Assembly (NCBI RefSeq): GCF_048569485.1
Contig: NC_134358.1
Coordinates: 548,815,597-548,879,596, forward strand
DNA from: Anomaloglossus baeobatrachus
Taxonomy: Eukaryota; Chordata; Amphibia; Anura; Aromobatidae
Reading direction: 5' to 3'
DNA: 64,000 nt
This document shows, one piece after another, positions 11,746 to 24,871 of this stretch. The notes under the pieces were generated by a model, which was not told where the DNA came from, searched no databases, and saw only the letters and a program-made list of their open reading frames with translations. Numbering within the stretch: the first letter of the stretch is position 1; the number at the start of each line of letters is the position of its first letter. The position numbers and the translations under genes are program-made.

Positions 11746-11974
11746 TGTGACTCTTCCAGTCTCTCTGTATCTCTGTACAACCAGCTGGTGACACTCTGTG
11801 ACACCCTAAGCTCAGTGGCAACTTCCGTCTGAGAAAATCCTGCTTGAAGCATCACAATGGCGGTACTGCTGATCAATTGTTAGGGGTCGTCCTGGTTTCA
11901 TGATGAGGAGGACGGTTTAATACCAATTCTAACTGAACCCCGAAAGGCAAATATCCCAAATGTTTTGAGTAGTG

Positions 11975-12061
11975 CATTTAGCATCGCCATGTTCATAGTA
12001 TTCTAAACTTCATCACTATATTGTTATTTATCCTACAGGGATAGAAAAACAATGCGAGAAT

Positions 12062-12122
<61 letters not shown>

Positions 12123-12392
12123 TCATTATGTTTATTGCGAAGTTGGTTTTCTAATGCAATTTGGAAAAAAATAGAAATATTGCTGCGGCTTTAAGGGGTT
12201 AACTAAGATCTTCACATGCAGTGTGCAGTGTAATACATGACGCACAGAATCACACAATGGAGGAGTATACAATGTGTCACTCTTTCTTATCACTAATAAC
12301 ATCCTTCTCCAGCCCTTTTATTGATGTGATAAAAAATAAGTTTGTCCCCTGTCGCGACCCGTGTTACAAATTCGCAGCTGCCAAGTCGTGTG
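11975..12392. other. Proximal upstream sequence, no gene seen
   Basis: AT-rich sequence with a (TA)n run at 12063-12117. No exon or dispersed repeat was recognised between the Tc1 end and the promoter motifs. Confidence 0.5.
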
Positions 12393-12411
12393 GACTGTTG
12401 GGAAATGTAGT
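12393..12411 (-). promoter_or_regulatory. ZNF143/Staf-type site, distal
   Basis: On the minus strand this reads ACTACATTTCCCAACAGTC, close to the ACTACAATTCCCAGCATGC motif bound by ZNF143 at many housekeeping promoters. It lies 213 bp before the vps50 start codon and is opposite in orientation to the proximal site. Confidence 0.55.
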
Positions 12412-12462
12412 TTTGTCGGTCTCACTGTACATAGCTTAATTTGAATGAATAGATGGTTTTGG

Positions 12463-12481
12463 ACTACAATTCCCACAATGC
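12463..12481 (+). promoter_or_regulatory. ZNF143/Staf-type site, proximal
   Basis: ACTACAATTCCCACAATGC matches the ZNF143 (SBS2) consensus at nearly every position. It is 143 bp upstream of the vps50 ATG, in a TATA-less, moderately CpG-containing context. Confidence 0.7.
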
Positions 12482-12513
12482 AACGTTGCTGCTGTCAAAC
12501 CGGCCGGACAGCT

Positions 12514-12523
12514 GTCACATGAC
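12514..12523 (+). promoter_or_regulatory. M-box / CLEAR-like E-box
   Basis: GTCACATGAC contains TCACATGA, the M-box bound by MITF/TFE factors and one base from the palindromic CLEAR core GTCACGTGAC. Promoter position upstream of an endosome/lysosome trafficking gene makes it plausible; binding is inferred only. Confidence 0.45.
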
Positions 12524-12623
12524 CGACGGAAAACGGCTGCTCAGAAGGGACAATTTTAGACTGAATATTGGGGACCAGACAGGGTTGTGCGACCTAGAGA
12601 AGGGGGCGCGCCCGGCCTGAGAC

Positions 12624-12656
12624 ATGCAGAAGATTAAGAACCTCATGGCCCGTCAG
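12624..12656 (+). CDS. vps50: vps50 coding exon 1 (residues 1-11)
   Basis: First coding exon of VPS50 (CCDC132, syndetin). The protein is the subunit that, with VPS51, VPS52 and VPS53, forms the EARP tethering complex on Rab4-positive recycling endosomes; VPS54 takes its place in the Golgi GARP complex. Worm and mammalian work also links it to dense-core vesicle maturation. The exon encodes MQKIKNLMARQ, against MQKIKSLMTRQ in human as I recall it. The ATG at 12624 is the only one giving this match. The donor is CAG|gtgagc at 12657, phase 0. It lies 100-230 bp downstream of ZNF143-type and M-box motifs, so 12.4-12.6 kb is the likely promoter and 5' UTR; the transcription start itself cannot be fixed from sequence. 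Confidence 0.93.
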
Positions 12657-13079
12657 GTGAGCGCAGACTCCGGGGTGTGCCGTGGAGGAGTATGGGGCTT
12701 CACCCTTCAGAGGCCTGTGTGTGGCTGCTGTATACTGTGGAGTGTTGTCACTTCTGCTGCCTACAGCCATGTGATAACGAATCATAGGAATCATACCCTG
12801 TCTTGTAAGAGGAGATGCAGTGTAAAGCAAGGAGGATGGCCAGAGCATCAGCCTTTAGTGCAGTGGCTCTGGATAACAATGTATCACGTCCCTGCCAGCA
12901 TCATACACACCTCTGATCTGAGGTCTTCACATGGCTAGTGTTATGAGGGAAGGAGGGTGCTGGGAGGAACTGTTATGGGGCAGGTTTGTGTGATTGACAC
13001 TATAATGGGGGACCTGTGTATGTGGTACTATAATGGGGGTGACGCTGTATCTGGCACTGTTACGGGGTGAAGCAGAGTA

Positions 13080-13830
13080 CCAGGCCTCCTCTTTTTTGCT
13101 CTGCGCAGTCCTTCCACCCGGCCTGCTCTCTATTTGCTCTTCGCATTCCCCCCCGGCCCCCTCTCTTTTTGCTCTGCACAGTCCCCCCGGCCTCCTCTCT
13201 GTTTTTGCTCTGCGCGGTCCCCCCGGCCTCCTCTTTTTTTGCTTTGCGCGGTCCCCCCGGCCTCCTCTCTTTTTTGCTTTGCGCGGTCCCCCCGGCCTCC
13301 TCTCTTTTTTGGTCTGCGCGGTCCCCCCGGCCTCCTCTCTTTTTTGCTCTGCGCGGTCCCCCCGGCCTCCTCTTTTTTGCTCTGCGCGGTCCCCCCGGCC
13401 TCCTGTCTTTTGCTCTGCGCAGTCCCCCCGGCCTCCTGTCTTTTGCTCTGCGCAGTCCCCCCGGCCTCCTCTCTTTTTGCTCTGCGCAGTCCCCCCGGCC
13501 TCTTCTCTCTTTGCTCTGCGCAGTCCCCCCGGCCTCTTCTCTTTTTGCTCTGCGCAGTCCCCCCCGGCCTCCTCTCTATTTGCTCTGCGCAGTCCCCCCC
13601 GGCCTCCTCTCTATTTGCTCTGCGCAGTCCCCCCCGGCCTCCTCTCTATTTGCTCTGCGCAGTCCCCCCGGCCTCCTCTTTTTGCTCTGTGCAGTCCCCC
13701 CCGGCCTCCTCTCTTTTTGCTCTGCGCAGTCCCCCCCCCCCCCCGGCCTCCTCTCTTTTTGCTCTGTGCAGTCCCCCCCGGCCTGCTCTCTATTTGCTCT
13801 GCGCAGTCCCCCCCGGCCCCCTTTCTTTTT
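13080..13830. repeat. C-rich minisatellite, about 34-38 bp unit
   Basis: About 20 units of GGCCTCCTCTCTTTTTGCTC followed by TGCGCAGTCCCCCC, in intron 1 starting 420 bp after exon 1. Unit length varies through the C and T runs, so all forward frames stay open for long distances. These frames are not genes. Confidence 0.93.
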
Positions 13831-13972
13831 CGTTGATTTTCTTCCCTTCCCTCTTCATGGCTTGCATACTTTTCCAGGGCACAGAACTCCTTGGTCTTTG
13901 CTGCTGTGGACAATTTTCGACCAAGGATCGGTCTCCTGTGATTGTTCTCCTGGGGACGGCTCCTGAGTCTTA

Positions 13973-14554
13973 GGGGTACTTTGCACGTTGCGACATCGCT
14001 ACTGTGATATCGTTAGGGTCAAATCGAAAGTGATGCACATCTGGCGCCGGTAACGACGTCGCAACGTGTAAAGCCTAGATGCGCCGATAAACGATCGCAA
14101 AAGCGTCGTAAATCGGTGATCTGTGTAGTGTCGGACATTTCCATAATGTCGCACCAATAGGAGATACGATGTTGTTCCTCGTTCCTGCGGCAGCACACAT
14201 CGCTGTGTATGAAGCTGCAGGAGCGAGGAACATCTCCTTACCTGCGTCCACCGGCTATGCGGAAGGAAGGAGGTGAGCGGGATGTTTATATCCCGCTCAT
14301 CTCCGCCCCTCTGCTTCTATTGGCCGCCTGCCGTGTGACGTCGCTGTGACGCCGCACGACACGCCCCCTTAGGAAAGAGGCGGGTGGCCGGCCAGAGCGA
14401 CGTCGCAGGGCAGGTAAGTGCGTGTGAAGCTGCCGTAGCGATAATGTTCGCTACGGCAGCTATCACAAGATATCGCAGCTGCGACGCGGGCGGGGACTAT
14501 CGCGCTCGGCATCGCTACAATCAGCTAGCAATGTCGCAGCTTGCAAAGTACCCC
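13973..14554. mobile_element. PIF/Harbinger-like MITE (TTA target)
   Basis: 582 bp with terminal inverted repeats GGGGTACTTTGCACGTTGCG (left) and its near inverse GCTTGCAAAGTACCCC (right). TTA lies on both sides (13970-13972 and 14555-14557), the 3-bp target typical of PIF/Harbinger. The interior is CpG-rich with paired CGACGTCGCAACG-like motifs. Confidence 0.7.
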
Positions 14555-14869
14555 TTAGTTTTGGCACACAGATCATTAGAGAATCAGCGGTGGAGTATAA
14601 AGCGTTATGTCCGGGCTCCGCTCCATGTCCTGGACTAGATGGTCATCCTTCTGTTTGAGACACCTCAGCCATTTCCAGATAATTTCCGATCCTGGGTGTT
14701 GTGCACATTATGCAGATGCGGCTCCTGCAGACGAAAATTTGTCATTTCAGGCCGAGCTTCAGTTGCTGATATCAAACCTTTGGCATTCATGGAAAAATAC
14801 ATTTAAAGTGTCTGAATATGAATATTTCTATGGCCTCCGGACGTGTCAGAGGTGCGGATTGCCCTTGGT

Positions 14870-15352
14870 GTGCTGTGTGCATGGCCTACGTGTGTTCCCT
14901 GTGTGTTATCCGTGATAACACACGGAGAACGGGAACTTTCTGCTCACCTGTCCCTGGCGTCGCTGTCCATGGTGCTGATCTTCGGTCTGCAGTGAAGTGA
15001 ATATGCAATGAGCATAATGAGCGGTGGTCGGCAGCAAGTGACAGCAGAGGCAGGAGAAGGGGAGTAATGTTTTGTTTTTTTTCTCGCAGACACATGTCTT
15101 TTCTCCGGTGCGTGTCACACGGAACACATCCGTGTGTGTTACCTGTGACACCCGTGATGCTGGAGAAAAACGGACATGTCGGCGTGAGAAACTCACGGGC
15201 ACACTTAAGTACGGAACGGACACACGTTCCGTTTGAAAATACTTACGTGTGTCCAAAACATTAGGAATACATAGGTCTACGTGTGCCCGTGTCTCCGGTA
15301 CGTGAGGAAACGGACCATACACGTACCGGAGGCACGTACGTGTGAAAAAGGC
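14870..15352. mobile_element. MITE-like repeat with CACGTACGTG-type ends
   Basis: Many short inverted motifs (TACGTGTG, CGTACCGGAG, ACGTACGTGTGAAAAAGGCC at the right end). It shares blocks, in inverse orientation, with 1256-1367 and 2561-2809. The left boundary is approximate. Confidence 0.5.
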
Positions 15353-15640
15353 CTATGTTTTTACGTCCGCTCGGCGAGGACTCATTTGCGCAGGTTTCAC
15401 TTATTACGGCCACGTGAGCCCTGTCCATAAAGAACAGAATAGAGAATCGGCTCCTACCATTAGTATGCAGAATGGAAAATGCTAAATTTAATTGCTAAAA
15501 AATGGTGCAAAAGTTGTCAAAGAGAAGTGATGGGACCGACATATCGTACACTGGAGCCTGGGAACACAAAGACTGAACTGCAGGAACGGGGAGAGGCGGC
15601 TCTGAGGCTTTTATTAATTTAGAGGTCTGGCTTGGGGTCT
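15353..15640. other. Intronic sequence, nothing recognised
   Basis: No repeat, exon or motif was recognised between the MITE-like repeat and the 33-bp minisatellite. Confidence 0.5.
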
Positions 15641-16275
15641 TTATTTGTTTAGAAGGTCTGATATGGTAACTGTAGTTACTTAGGGGGTCTGGGGTCTGTA
15701 TTTGTTTAAGGGCTCTGGTCTGGAAGCTGTATTTGATTTAAGGGGATCATGTTCTGGCAGCTGTATTTGGTTTTAAGGGGGTCTGGTCAGGGGGCTGTAT
15801 TTGGTTTAAAGAGGTCTGTACTTGGTTTAAAGGGGTCTGGTTTGGGGTCTGTATTTGGTTTAAGGGGGTCTGGTTTGGGGTCTGTATTTGGTTTAAGGGG
15901 GTCTGGTTTGGGGTCTGTATTTGGTTTAAGGGGGTCTGGTTTGGGGTCTGTATTTCGTCTAAGGGGGTCTGGTTTGGGGTCTGTATTTCGTCTAAGGGGG
16001 TCTGGTTTGGGGGTCTGTATTTCGTCTAAGGGGGTCTGGTTTGGGGGGTCTGTATTTCGTCTAAGGGGGTCTGGTTTGGGGTCTGTATTTCATCTAAGGG
16101 GGTCTGGTTTGGGGTCTGTATTTCGTCTAAGGGGGTCTGGTTTGGGGTCTGTATTTCGTCTAAGGGGGTCTGGTTTGGGGTCTGTATTTCGTCTAAGGGG
16201 GTCTGGTTTGGGGTCTGTATTTCGTCTAAGGGGGTCTGGTTTGGGGTCTGTATTTGGTTTTAAGGGAGTCTGATC
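15640..16275. repeat. 33-bp minisatellite in intron 1
   Basis: Unit TCTGTATTTCGTCTAAGGGG followed by GTCTGGTTTGGGG. Regular from about 15830 with around 13 near-identical units, and degenerate before that. Because the unit is 11 codons long, one frame stays open (GSVFRLRGSGL), which is not evidence of coding. Confidence 0.92.
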
Positions 16276-16739
16276 TCAGGCTTTGTGAAATGAAGGGGCT
16301 CATGCACTATATTCAATGCCTCTGGTTGGGGGTGCTTTTTAATATACGCTGCTCAACTTAATATATTAGAGAACAAGATGTAAAATGAAAATACAAGAAA
16401 GTACAGTATTGGGAACTAGGCTGCACAATACAACTACCCCCCGGATGCAGTTGGCCCAAACTGTGGGAGCTTAGGTGGTCAATATTCTGGTTACTTTCTG
16501 TACAGGTTGCTATATCGCCCCTTCCTCAGTGTCCTGGGTGCGCTGCTCACCGATGCCAGGGGATTAAAGCAGAACAATTATACTTACTGCGTTTTCACCT
16601 GGCTGTCACACTGCTTTCGTGTCTGTTTATTAAATCTCATGAATATTCACTGCTTTCCTCACTCACCCTCTGTGTCGGCGCCTGTGATCGGTTGCCCTCA
16701 CGCTAGTGTCTGATTCCCCAAAGTGGAGTGTACAAATAA

Positions 16740-18690
16740 ACAATTGGAAAAAATGGTGTAGGGTTCCCGTATTATGATACCCAGTGCAGACAGCTAGACG
16801 CTGCAGCCCCCAGCTGTGTGCTTTATCTAGGCTGTGTATCAAAATACGGGGGACTCACGTGGCTTTTTTAAAATTATTTAAATAATTTAAAAACTAGCGT
16901 GCAATTTATTTATTTATTCCCCCCCTCAATTTTGATACCAAGCCGAGATAAAGCACACAGCTGGGGGCTGGTATTGTCACAGGGGAGGCCCATGGTTATT
17001 GGATCTTCCCTAGCCTAAAAATAGCAGCCCACAGCTGCTCAAGGTTTGATGCATGTATTAGTTGCGTTAATCCTAGTGCTTTACCTGGCTCATCTTGATT
17101 ACCATGGAGCGGTGGCAATTGGTGTAAAATAAAGGGTTAATGTCATATGAGATTTGTCAAAAAATCAAAGCTGTCATCCAGCCTTAGGTTAGTGTTGGGT
17201 AGGAGTCTGAGACCTCCCTCCATTACTAATCGTTTAAGTAGAAAAAAATAAGCACAAAACAGAGAGAAACACCCCCTTTTTTTTTTTTTTTTTTTTTATT
17301 TATTTAAAAAAAACAACCTCTTTCTCCAATTTATTAACCCCCAAAACACCCCTGCATGTCTGACGTAATCCACACCACGAAGTCACACGACAATCCCGAC
17401 TCTGCTACATCCTGAGGTCGCAGTGCGCAGTCACATTAGAAAATGTGACCTAGCACTGCACCGTCAGGAACACACTGATAAAGCCACAGCTGTGAGGGTG
17501 GTGACGTCAGTGAGTTCACCTGAGGTCACAACTGCCGGTTCCCAGAGCACCCCAGCTGTGACGTCAGGTGAACTCACTGAACTCAAATCCATCAATCTGG
17601 CATTAAGTTCAATGGTCCTGGATTACTGGATTATTGAGTTTAATGGTGACGGATTACCTGCTTAACCAGCGCCATTGAAGTCAATAACCTGGTAATCCGG
17701 CAGCCTTTAACTCCATGCCAGATTGCCGCAATGTGCACGTATTCTGGTAATCCAGGATAGACTTCAATGAGTTCACCTGAGGTCATAGCTGGGGTTCTCC
17801 TAGCATCTTGTTTTTGGTGCATTTTGTTTTGCCAGGATATGCAGATTTGGTCCAGAAATAACTGCAACCAAATATCCAACATGCACCTATAGACTAACCC
17901 GGTAATCCGGCAATGAGATCAGTGAGGTGACCGGATATTCACAGCTGGGGTTCCCATGGTACCTCAGCTATCACCTCAAGTGAACTCCTTGATCTCAATC
18001 CCTTATTAACAGAATTTGTATGCATTCCCGTAATTTGGCATGGAGTTCAATACTGCTGGATCATTGACTTCAATAATCAGGTAATCCGACACTTTTGAAG
18101 CCCATAATCTGGTGATACAGGACCTTTGACCGTTGAACTCCATGCCAGATCACCGGATTTGAGTTAATTGAGTTCACCTGAGGTCGCAGCTGGGGTACTG
18201 GCTGGGGAACTGACAGCTGTGACCTCAGGTGAACTCACTGACTACACTTCTCTCATAGTTCTGGCTCTGTCAGTATGTCCCACAGTGATTGGTCGCATTT
18301 TCTAATGTGACTGCGCACTGCGACCTCAGGATGCAGCAGAGACGGGATCGTCATGGTGCAGATTATGTCGGACCTGCAGGGTTTTTTAGGGGGTTAATAA
18401 ATTGGAGAAAGAGGGTGTTGATTTTTTTTTTAACTATCTTTTTTCTCAGTTTGTATTTCTTTTTATGTACAAAATTAGTAATGGGAGGGGGGGATCACAC
18501 AAACCCCTCCCCGATACTAATTTTGCCCATTATGACAGCAGTGATTTTTTTTTTGACAAATCACAGCTGTCATTAACCCCTTATATTACCACGATTGTCA
18601 CCGCACCAGGGCAATCAGGATAAGCCTAGTAAGCACTAGGATTGGCGCATCTAATAGATCCATTAGCTGTGCAAATTCTGGGGTGGTTGG
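16740..18690. mobile_element. Large inverted-repeat element
   Basis: Arms of several hundred bases: left about 17060-17470, right about 18290-18665 inverted. Both carry TTTCTCCAATTTATTAACCC and CTGAGGTCGCAGTGCGCAGT with its continuation CACATTAGAAAATG. The interior has repeated inverted GAGTTCACCTGAGGTC / GACCTCAGGTGAACTC blocks. A smaller inverted pair (16806-16860 with 16924-16972; CAGCCCCCAGCTGTGTGCTT) lies to the left. No transposase was seen; it looks like a composite of non-autonomous elements. Confidence 0.6.
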
Positions 18691-18828
18691 ATTTTGAAAG
18701 TAAGTATACTAGCCTCATCAGGTCTAAAAGATCAATTTACTAATGTATGCTGTAACTGAACGGTATCTGTCTTAATAATAGCAGACCTACTTAACATACT
18801 AATGATTTGGGTTCTTCTCCTGTTTTAG

Positions 18829-18897
18829 GGTCTGAAGAGTCCCCAGGAAAGCGTCCACGATCTCAGTCCTGTTGAAAGCTTCCAGATTCCAGCAAAG
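18829..18897 (+). CDS. vps50: vps50 coding exon 2 (residues 12-34)
   Basis: 69 bp after the acceptor tgttttag. It encodes GLKSPQESVHDLSPVESFQI followed by PAK. Human has GLKSPQES- at the start and a more divergent remainder, in keeping with a flexible N-terminal tail ahead of the VPS54-like N domain. Donor AAG|gtgcgg at 18898 is weaker than the others but usable. Both boundaries are phase 0, so skipping this exon would keep the frame. Confidence 0.92.
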
Positions 18898-18959
18898 GTG
18901 CGGTATTTCATCTGTGCTCGTTGCTTTCTTGTTTTATGCCCTCGTTATTTGATGAGAGC

Positions 18960-19600
18960 TGCACTCCGCATTAAAGAGGATCAGTCCCTTCTCTGCTAAA
19001 AGAGTTAATATTCTGCTGGAGCTTTTTTTTTTCTGTTTCAGTCCTTTCAGCATCAGGCAGTCCGTTTTTTGTTGTTCTTCTTCCTTCGCCGGCCCCATGC
19101 CAGCTCTGCCTGCCTTCGGGCTCATACCGCATAACGCAGCAATTTCGTCAGGACTATAAGTCTCGGAGACCAAATTGCGTTCCCCGGCTTTGGTCTTTTT
19201 TGCAGGCAGCGATAATTAGTATTTGTCACCCGGATGCCATCATTAGATACGCCGCAGCGCTCGGCTGCTCCGCACTAACCCCCCCCCCCCCCACCGCCCC
19301 CACCGCCCGCGGTAAATAAAGGGATTGTGGCGAACGTTAATTAATTGGACTAAAGCCGCCTTTCATTTATTTAATTATTTACTTTTTTCATTACCCTTAA
19401 TGGGAATTTGATTAGTGCGAATCTCATCGCAAGTATTAGCCACACACGAAAAACAAACGCCGCCATTGTCTGGGATTGTCGCTGCTTTGTGCAGCGCTGC
19501 GTTATGGATAATATAGCTGAATTTCTTTGAAGTGACTGCAAATTTAATCTCCTCTCCCCCTTCAGGTACACGCTCGCTACGTCATCGTCCTCTCGCTTTG
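18960..19600. other. Unique-looking intron 2 sequence, candidate conserved non-coding DNA
   Basis: No resemblance to the repeats elsewhere in the window. AT-rich stretches with homeodomain-type TTAATTAATT and TAATTA cores (near 19337) and a C/G tract at 19280. Only cross-species alignment could show whether it is conserved. Confidence 0.3.
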
Positions 19601-19777
19601 CGTTTCTTTTTCAGTTTTATTTATTTATTCAATTAATTTTTTTGTGGCTTCTTTGCTGTTGTTTTTCACTGTGGAACCTGTTCAAAGGGTCGTCCACAAT
19701 TATAAAAGCAAGGAATTAAAAACCAAAACAAAACACGTCATCCAACATATTACAGCACATTTCAATTGCCAGAAACA

Positions 19778-20750
19778 ACTACCATTCTGCTGGTGCAGTC
19801 ACTGTGCACATACATTACATTACTGATCCTGAGTTACCTCCTGTATTATACTCCAGAGCTGCACTCGCTATTCTGCTGGTGCAGTCACTGTGTACATACA
19901 TTACATTACTGATCCTGTACTGATCCTGAGTTACCTCCTGTATTATACTCCAGAGCGGCACTCACTATTCTGCTGGTGCAGTCACTGTATACATACATTA
20001 CATTACTGATCCTGAGTTACCTCCTGTATTATACTCCAGAGCTGCACTCACTATTCTGCTGGTGCAGTCACTGTGTACATACATTACTGATCCTGAGTTA
20101 CCTCCTGTATTATACTCCAGAGCGGCACTCACTATTCTGCTGGTGCAGTCACTGTGTACATACATTACATTACTGATCCTGTACTGATCCTGAGTTACCT
20201 CCTGTATTATACTCCAGAGCGGCACTCACTATTCTGCTGGTGCAGTCACTGTATACATACATTACATTACTGATCCTGAGTTACCTCCTGTATTATACTC
20301 CAGAGCTGCACTCACTATTCTGCTGGTGCAGTCACTGTGTACATACATTACATTACTTATCCTGTACTGATCCTGAGTTACCTCCTGTATTATACTCCAG
20401 AGCGGCACTCACTATTCTGCTGGTGCAGTCACTGTGTACATACATTACATTACTTATCCTGTACTGATCCTGAGTTTCATCCTGTATTATACTCCAGAGC
20501 TGCACTCACTATTCTGCTGGTGCAGTCACTGTGTACATACATTACATTACTGATCCTGTACTGATCCTGAGTTACCTCCTGTATTATACTCCAGAGCTGC
20601 ACTCACTATTCTGCTGGTGCAGTCACTGTGTACATACATTACATTACTGATCCTGAGTTACCTCCTGTATTATCCTCCAGAGCTGCACTCACTATTCTGC
20701 TGGTGCAGTCACTGTGTACATACATTACATTACTGGTCCTGTACTAATCC
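19778..20750. repeat. 86/97-bp tandem array
   Basis: About eleven copies of TATTCTGCTGGTGCAGTCAC ... CCTCCTGTATTATACTCCAG. Two unit lengths alternate according to whether an extra TGTACTGATCC (11 bp) is present. Confidence 0.93.
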
Positions 20751-21240
20751 TGAAGAGAAGAGAGAGAAGACAGGAGAGAAGAGAGGAGAAGAGAGATGAG
20801 GAGACAGCAGAAAGGAGAAGAGAGGAGAGAAAAGGAGAAAGCAGAGAGGAGAAGAGAGGAGACAGGAGAAGAGAGGAGAGAAGAGGAGACAGCAGAGAGG
20901 AGAGGAGAAGAGAGGAGGAGAAGAGAGAAGACAGGAGAAGAGAGGAGAGAAGAGGAGACAGACGAGAGGAGAGAGAAGACAAGAAAAGAGGAGAGAAAAG
21001 GAGAGAGAAGAGGAGAAGAGAGGAGAGAGAAGAGAGGAAAAAGAGAGGAGAAAGAAGACAGGAGAAGAGAGAAGACAGGAGAAGAGAGGAGAGAGAAGAG
21101 AGGAAAGAGAGAGGAGAGGAGACAGCAGAGAGAAGAGAGAGGAGAGAAGAAGAGAGAGAGGCAAAGAGATGGGAGAGGAGAGGGGAGAGGAGAGAGGGGG
21201 AGAAAAGAGAAGCGAGGAGAGAGATGAGAGAGAGAGAGAA
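20751..21240. repeat. GA-rich purine tract
   Basis: Nearly pure AGAGGAGA-type sequence for 490 bp directly after the tandem array. It has mirror-repeat character and so triplex potential. Confidence 0.93.
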
Positions 21241-21289
21241 ACTGTTATCACTTCAGGCTGGTTTCTGGCCAAACAGGATCCTGTTTATC

Positions 21290-21530
21290 AGCATGCCACT
21301 GTTCACATGCGTTCACATGCGTTTGCGTGCTGTATAGTGAGGATCCAGCGCCTTGCAGTATTTGAACACAGCTCAAAAACGCTGAAAAACTGCAAGTCGC
21401 TGGATCCTCACTATAACGCACGCAAACGCAGGTGAACGCATGTTGATGCAAGTCCATTGCAAATGCATTGAAATAAAAACGGATTTGCACTGGATCCGTT
21501 TTTGCGTTAAAAAACGTAGTGTGAAAGCTA
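21290..21530. mobile_element. MITE-like palindrome
   Basis: Inverted pair GTATAGTGAGGATCCAGCG (about 21332) and CGCTGGATCCTCACTATA (about 21399), within longer arms containing GCGTTTGCGTG and CGCACGCAAACGC. Exact ends were not resolved. Confidence 0.5.
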
Positions 21531-22261
21531 CCTAATTCATTTTTAATTCCAGGATGGAGGGATGCTTTAAGTATGAGTTTTTGAAGACTATAACGTTTTA
21601 TTTGTGCTTGCAATACATTGGTCTTTTTTTTAATTTTGCATATTTTATTTAATTTTGCGTATTTTTAGTGGTAATAATTTCTACAGGAGGGTAAAATCAA
21701 ATAAACAAAAAATTGAGGCAAAAAAAGTCTCTATTAACATTTTATATTTTTTTAATAGCGGAAAGTACCACTAAAAGTTACATTCGGGTTCTGCTTACTT
21801 TTGTTTACAATTTAATCTTAGAAATTAATAGTGTTGGATCCTCGGGGGCGGGGCTAAAGCTGTAGTTTGATCTGTTGGTGATTTCTTTTTTTAATCTTTT
21901 TTTTTACATTTTTGTCATTTATATTGTTTTTATTTTAGGGTACATAAATGTGCGAGTTGAACACCCTCTCTGAATGGCAAGCTTATAACTCTGCAGGAAA
22001 AGTTCTAAAATAGAAGAAAAAAAAAAAGGTTCCTTTAGGGAAGAGAGGGGCACAGGTAGTCCAAGACAACAGGACCCCCCCAACCCCTCCCCACCCCCCA
22101 AAAAAAAAAAACCCAGCACTGGCTTACTACTGTCCTTGTACATAAAACAAAACAAGTATTAAAACTACAAAATAAATAAATAAAAAAAAAATAAATATAT
22201 ATATTTTTGTAGTTTTAATACTTGTTTTGTTTTATGTACTTTTATTTTATTTTATACATAA

Positions 22262-23984
<1,723 letters not shown>

Positions 23985-23989
23985 GTATG

Positions 23990-24115
<126 letters not shown>

Positions 24116-24734
24116 ATTTTTGTAGTTTTAATACTTGTTTTGTTTTATCTACAAGGACTGTAGTAAGCCAGTGTGAGCTTTTTATTTTTTTTTATTTTTT
24201 GGGGGGGGGGTGTTCCTTGTTTTGGACAACCTGTGCCTCTCTCTTGCCTGGAGGAAGCTTCTTCTTTTTTTTTTTTTATTACTTTTTCCTGCACAGTTAT
24301 AAGCTTGCTATTCAGAGAGGGTGTTCAACAACCCGCACATTTATGTACCCTAAAATAAAACCAATATAAATTACAAAAGTGTGAAAAAAAACAAACCCCA
24401 AAACCCTACAATTCACAATAAAGAAAAAGAAGGAATAAAAAAAGGAAAAAATATGTGTAGTCCTGGAGGCCAAAAAAGGCCATTTTTTTTTTTGATGTGT
24501 TAATACCATTCTGAAATAATGTAGCCAGTAAATTTGTAAATTTGAGTGTTTTTTTGGGGGGGGGATTAATCATTTTTCTTCTAGCCGTAGTCACTTTGGG
24601 ACAGCAGGGGGCAGTGTTGCTCTGTGCATCTCTTTATCAGGATAAGCGCGGCTGTTGTGCAAATCCGCGGCAGCAGGTGAAATTCATCTCCGTTCCTCAT
24701 ATGAATTTTTTTTTTTATGCTTTTTAGTATTGAC

Positions 24735-24871
24735 CCATTGACATCAGGAGACTTGTCTTCTGCCTCTAAGAGATCAATGTACTAAAGACCATGGGAATGC
24801 ACAGACATCTTACCATTCTGAAAGGAAAAGCCTTCTGAGAAATGGACATACTAAAGCATGCAGCCATCTTA
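24735..24871. repeat. Degenerate ~80-bp tandem array, left part
   Basis: Units of the type CCATCTTACCGTTCAGGAAG ... CATGCACAGACATCTTACC. The array is cut by a Harbinger-like insertion and resumes at 26808. Confidence 0.6.

Larger units (their letters stand above)
9212..11876 (-). pseudogene. Broken Tc1 transposase (family 1)
   Basis: The N-terminal piece (about 11756-11876) reads IVMLQAGFSQTEVATELRVS, a helix-turn-helix typical of Tc1 transposases. The next piece, around 10460-10550, gives degraded GRPLATS-DDRFIV-like text on the far side of solo LTR D. A further piece near 9780-9880 resembles a second DNA-binding domain. The catalytic part (9212-9640) retains weak matches to HEQH-NA, APAHRG and PIENLW-type motifs, but in shifting frames. 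It is a dead DNA-transposon gene: besides the two insertions there are several frameshifts and stops, so it encodes nothing now. Confidence 0.7.
8931..11974 (-). mobile_element. Tc1/mariner element, family 1, interrupted by two insertions
   Basis: Ends are CACTACTCACAAACTGTTAG on the left (after TA) and the inverse AACATTTTGAGTAGTG-like end at about 11960-11974. The transposase lies on the minus strand. Solo LTR D (10556-11745) splits it near the N-terminal end, and a different repeat of about 565 bp (near 9890-10455) splits the middle. A second, 5'-truncated copy of the same family is at 56461. Confidence 0.7.

Noticed and set aside
13033-13973. Three overlapping 267-299-codon frames, proline- and serine-rich
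   Set aside because: C-rich minisatellite with units that keep all forward frames open; lies in vps50 intron 1.
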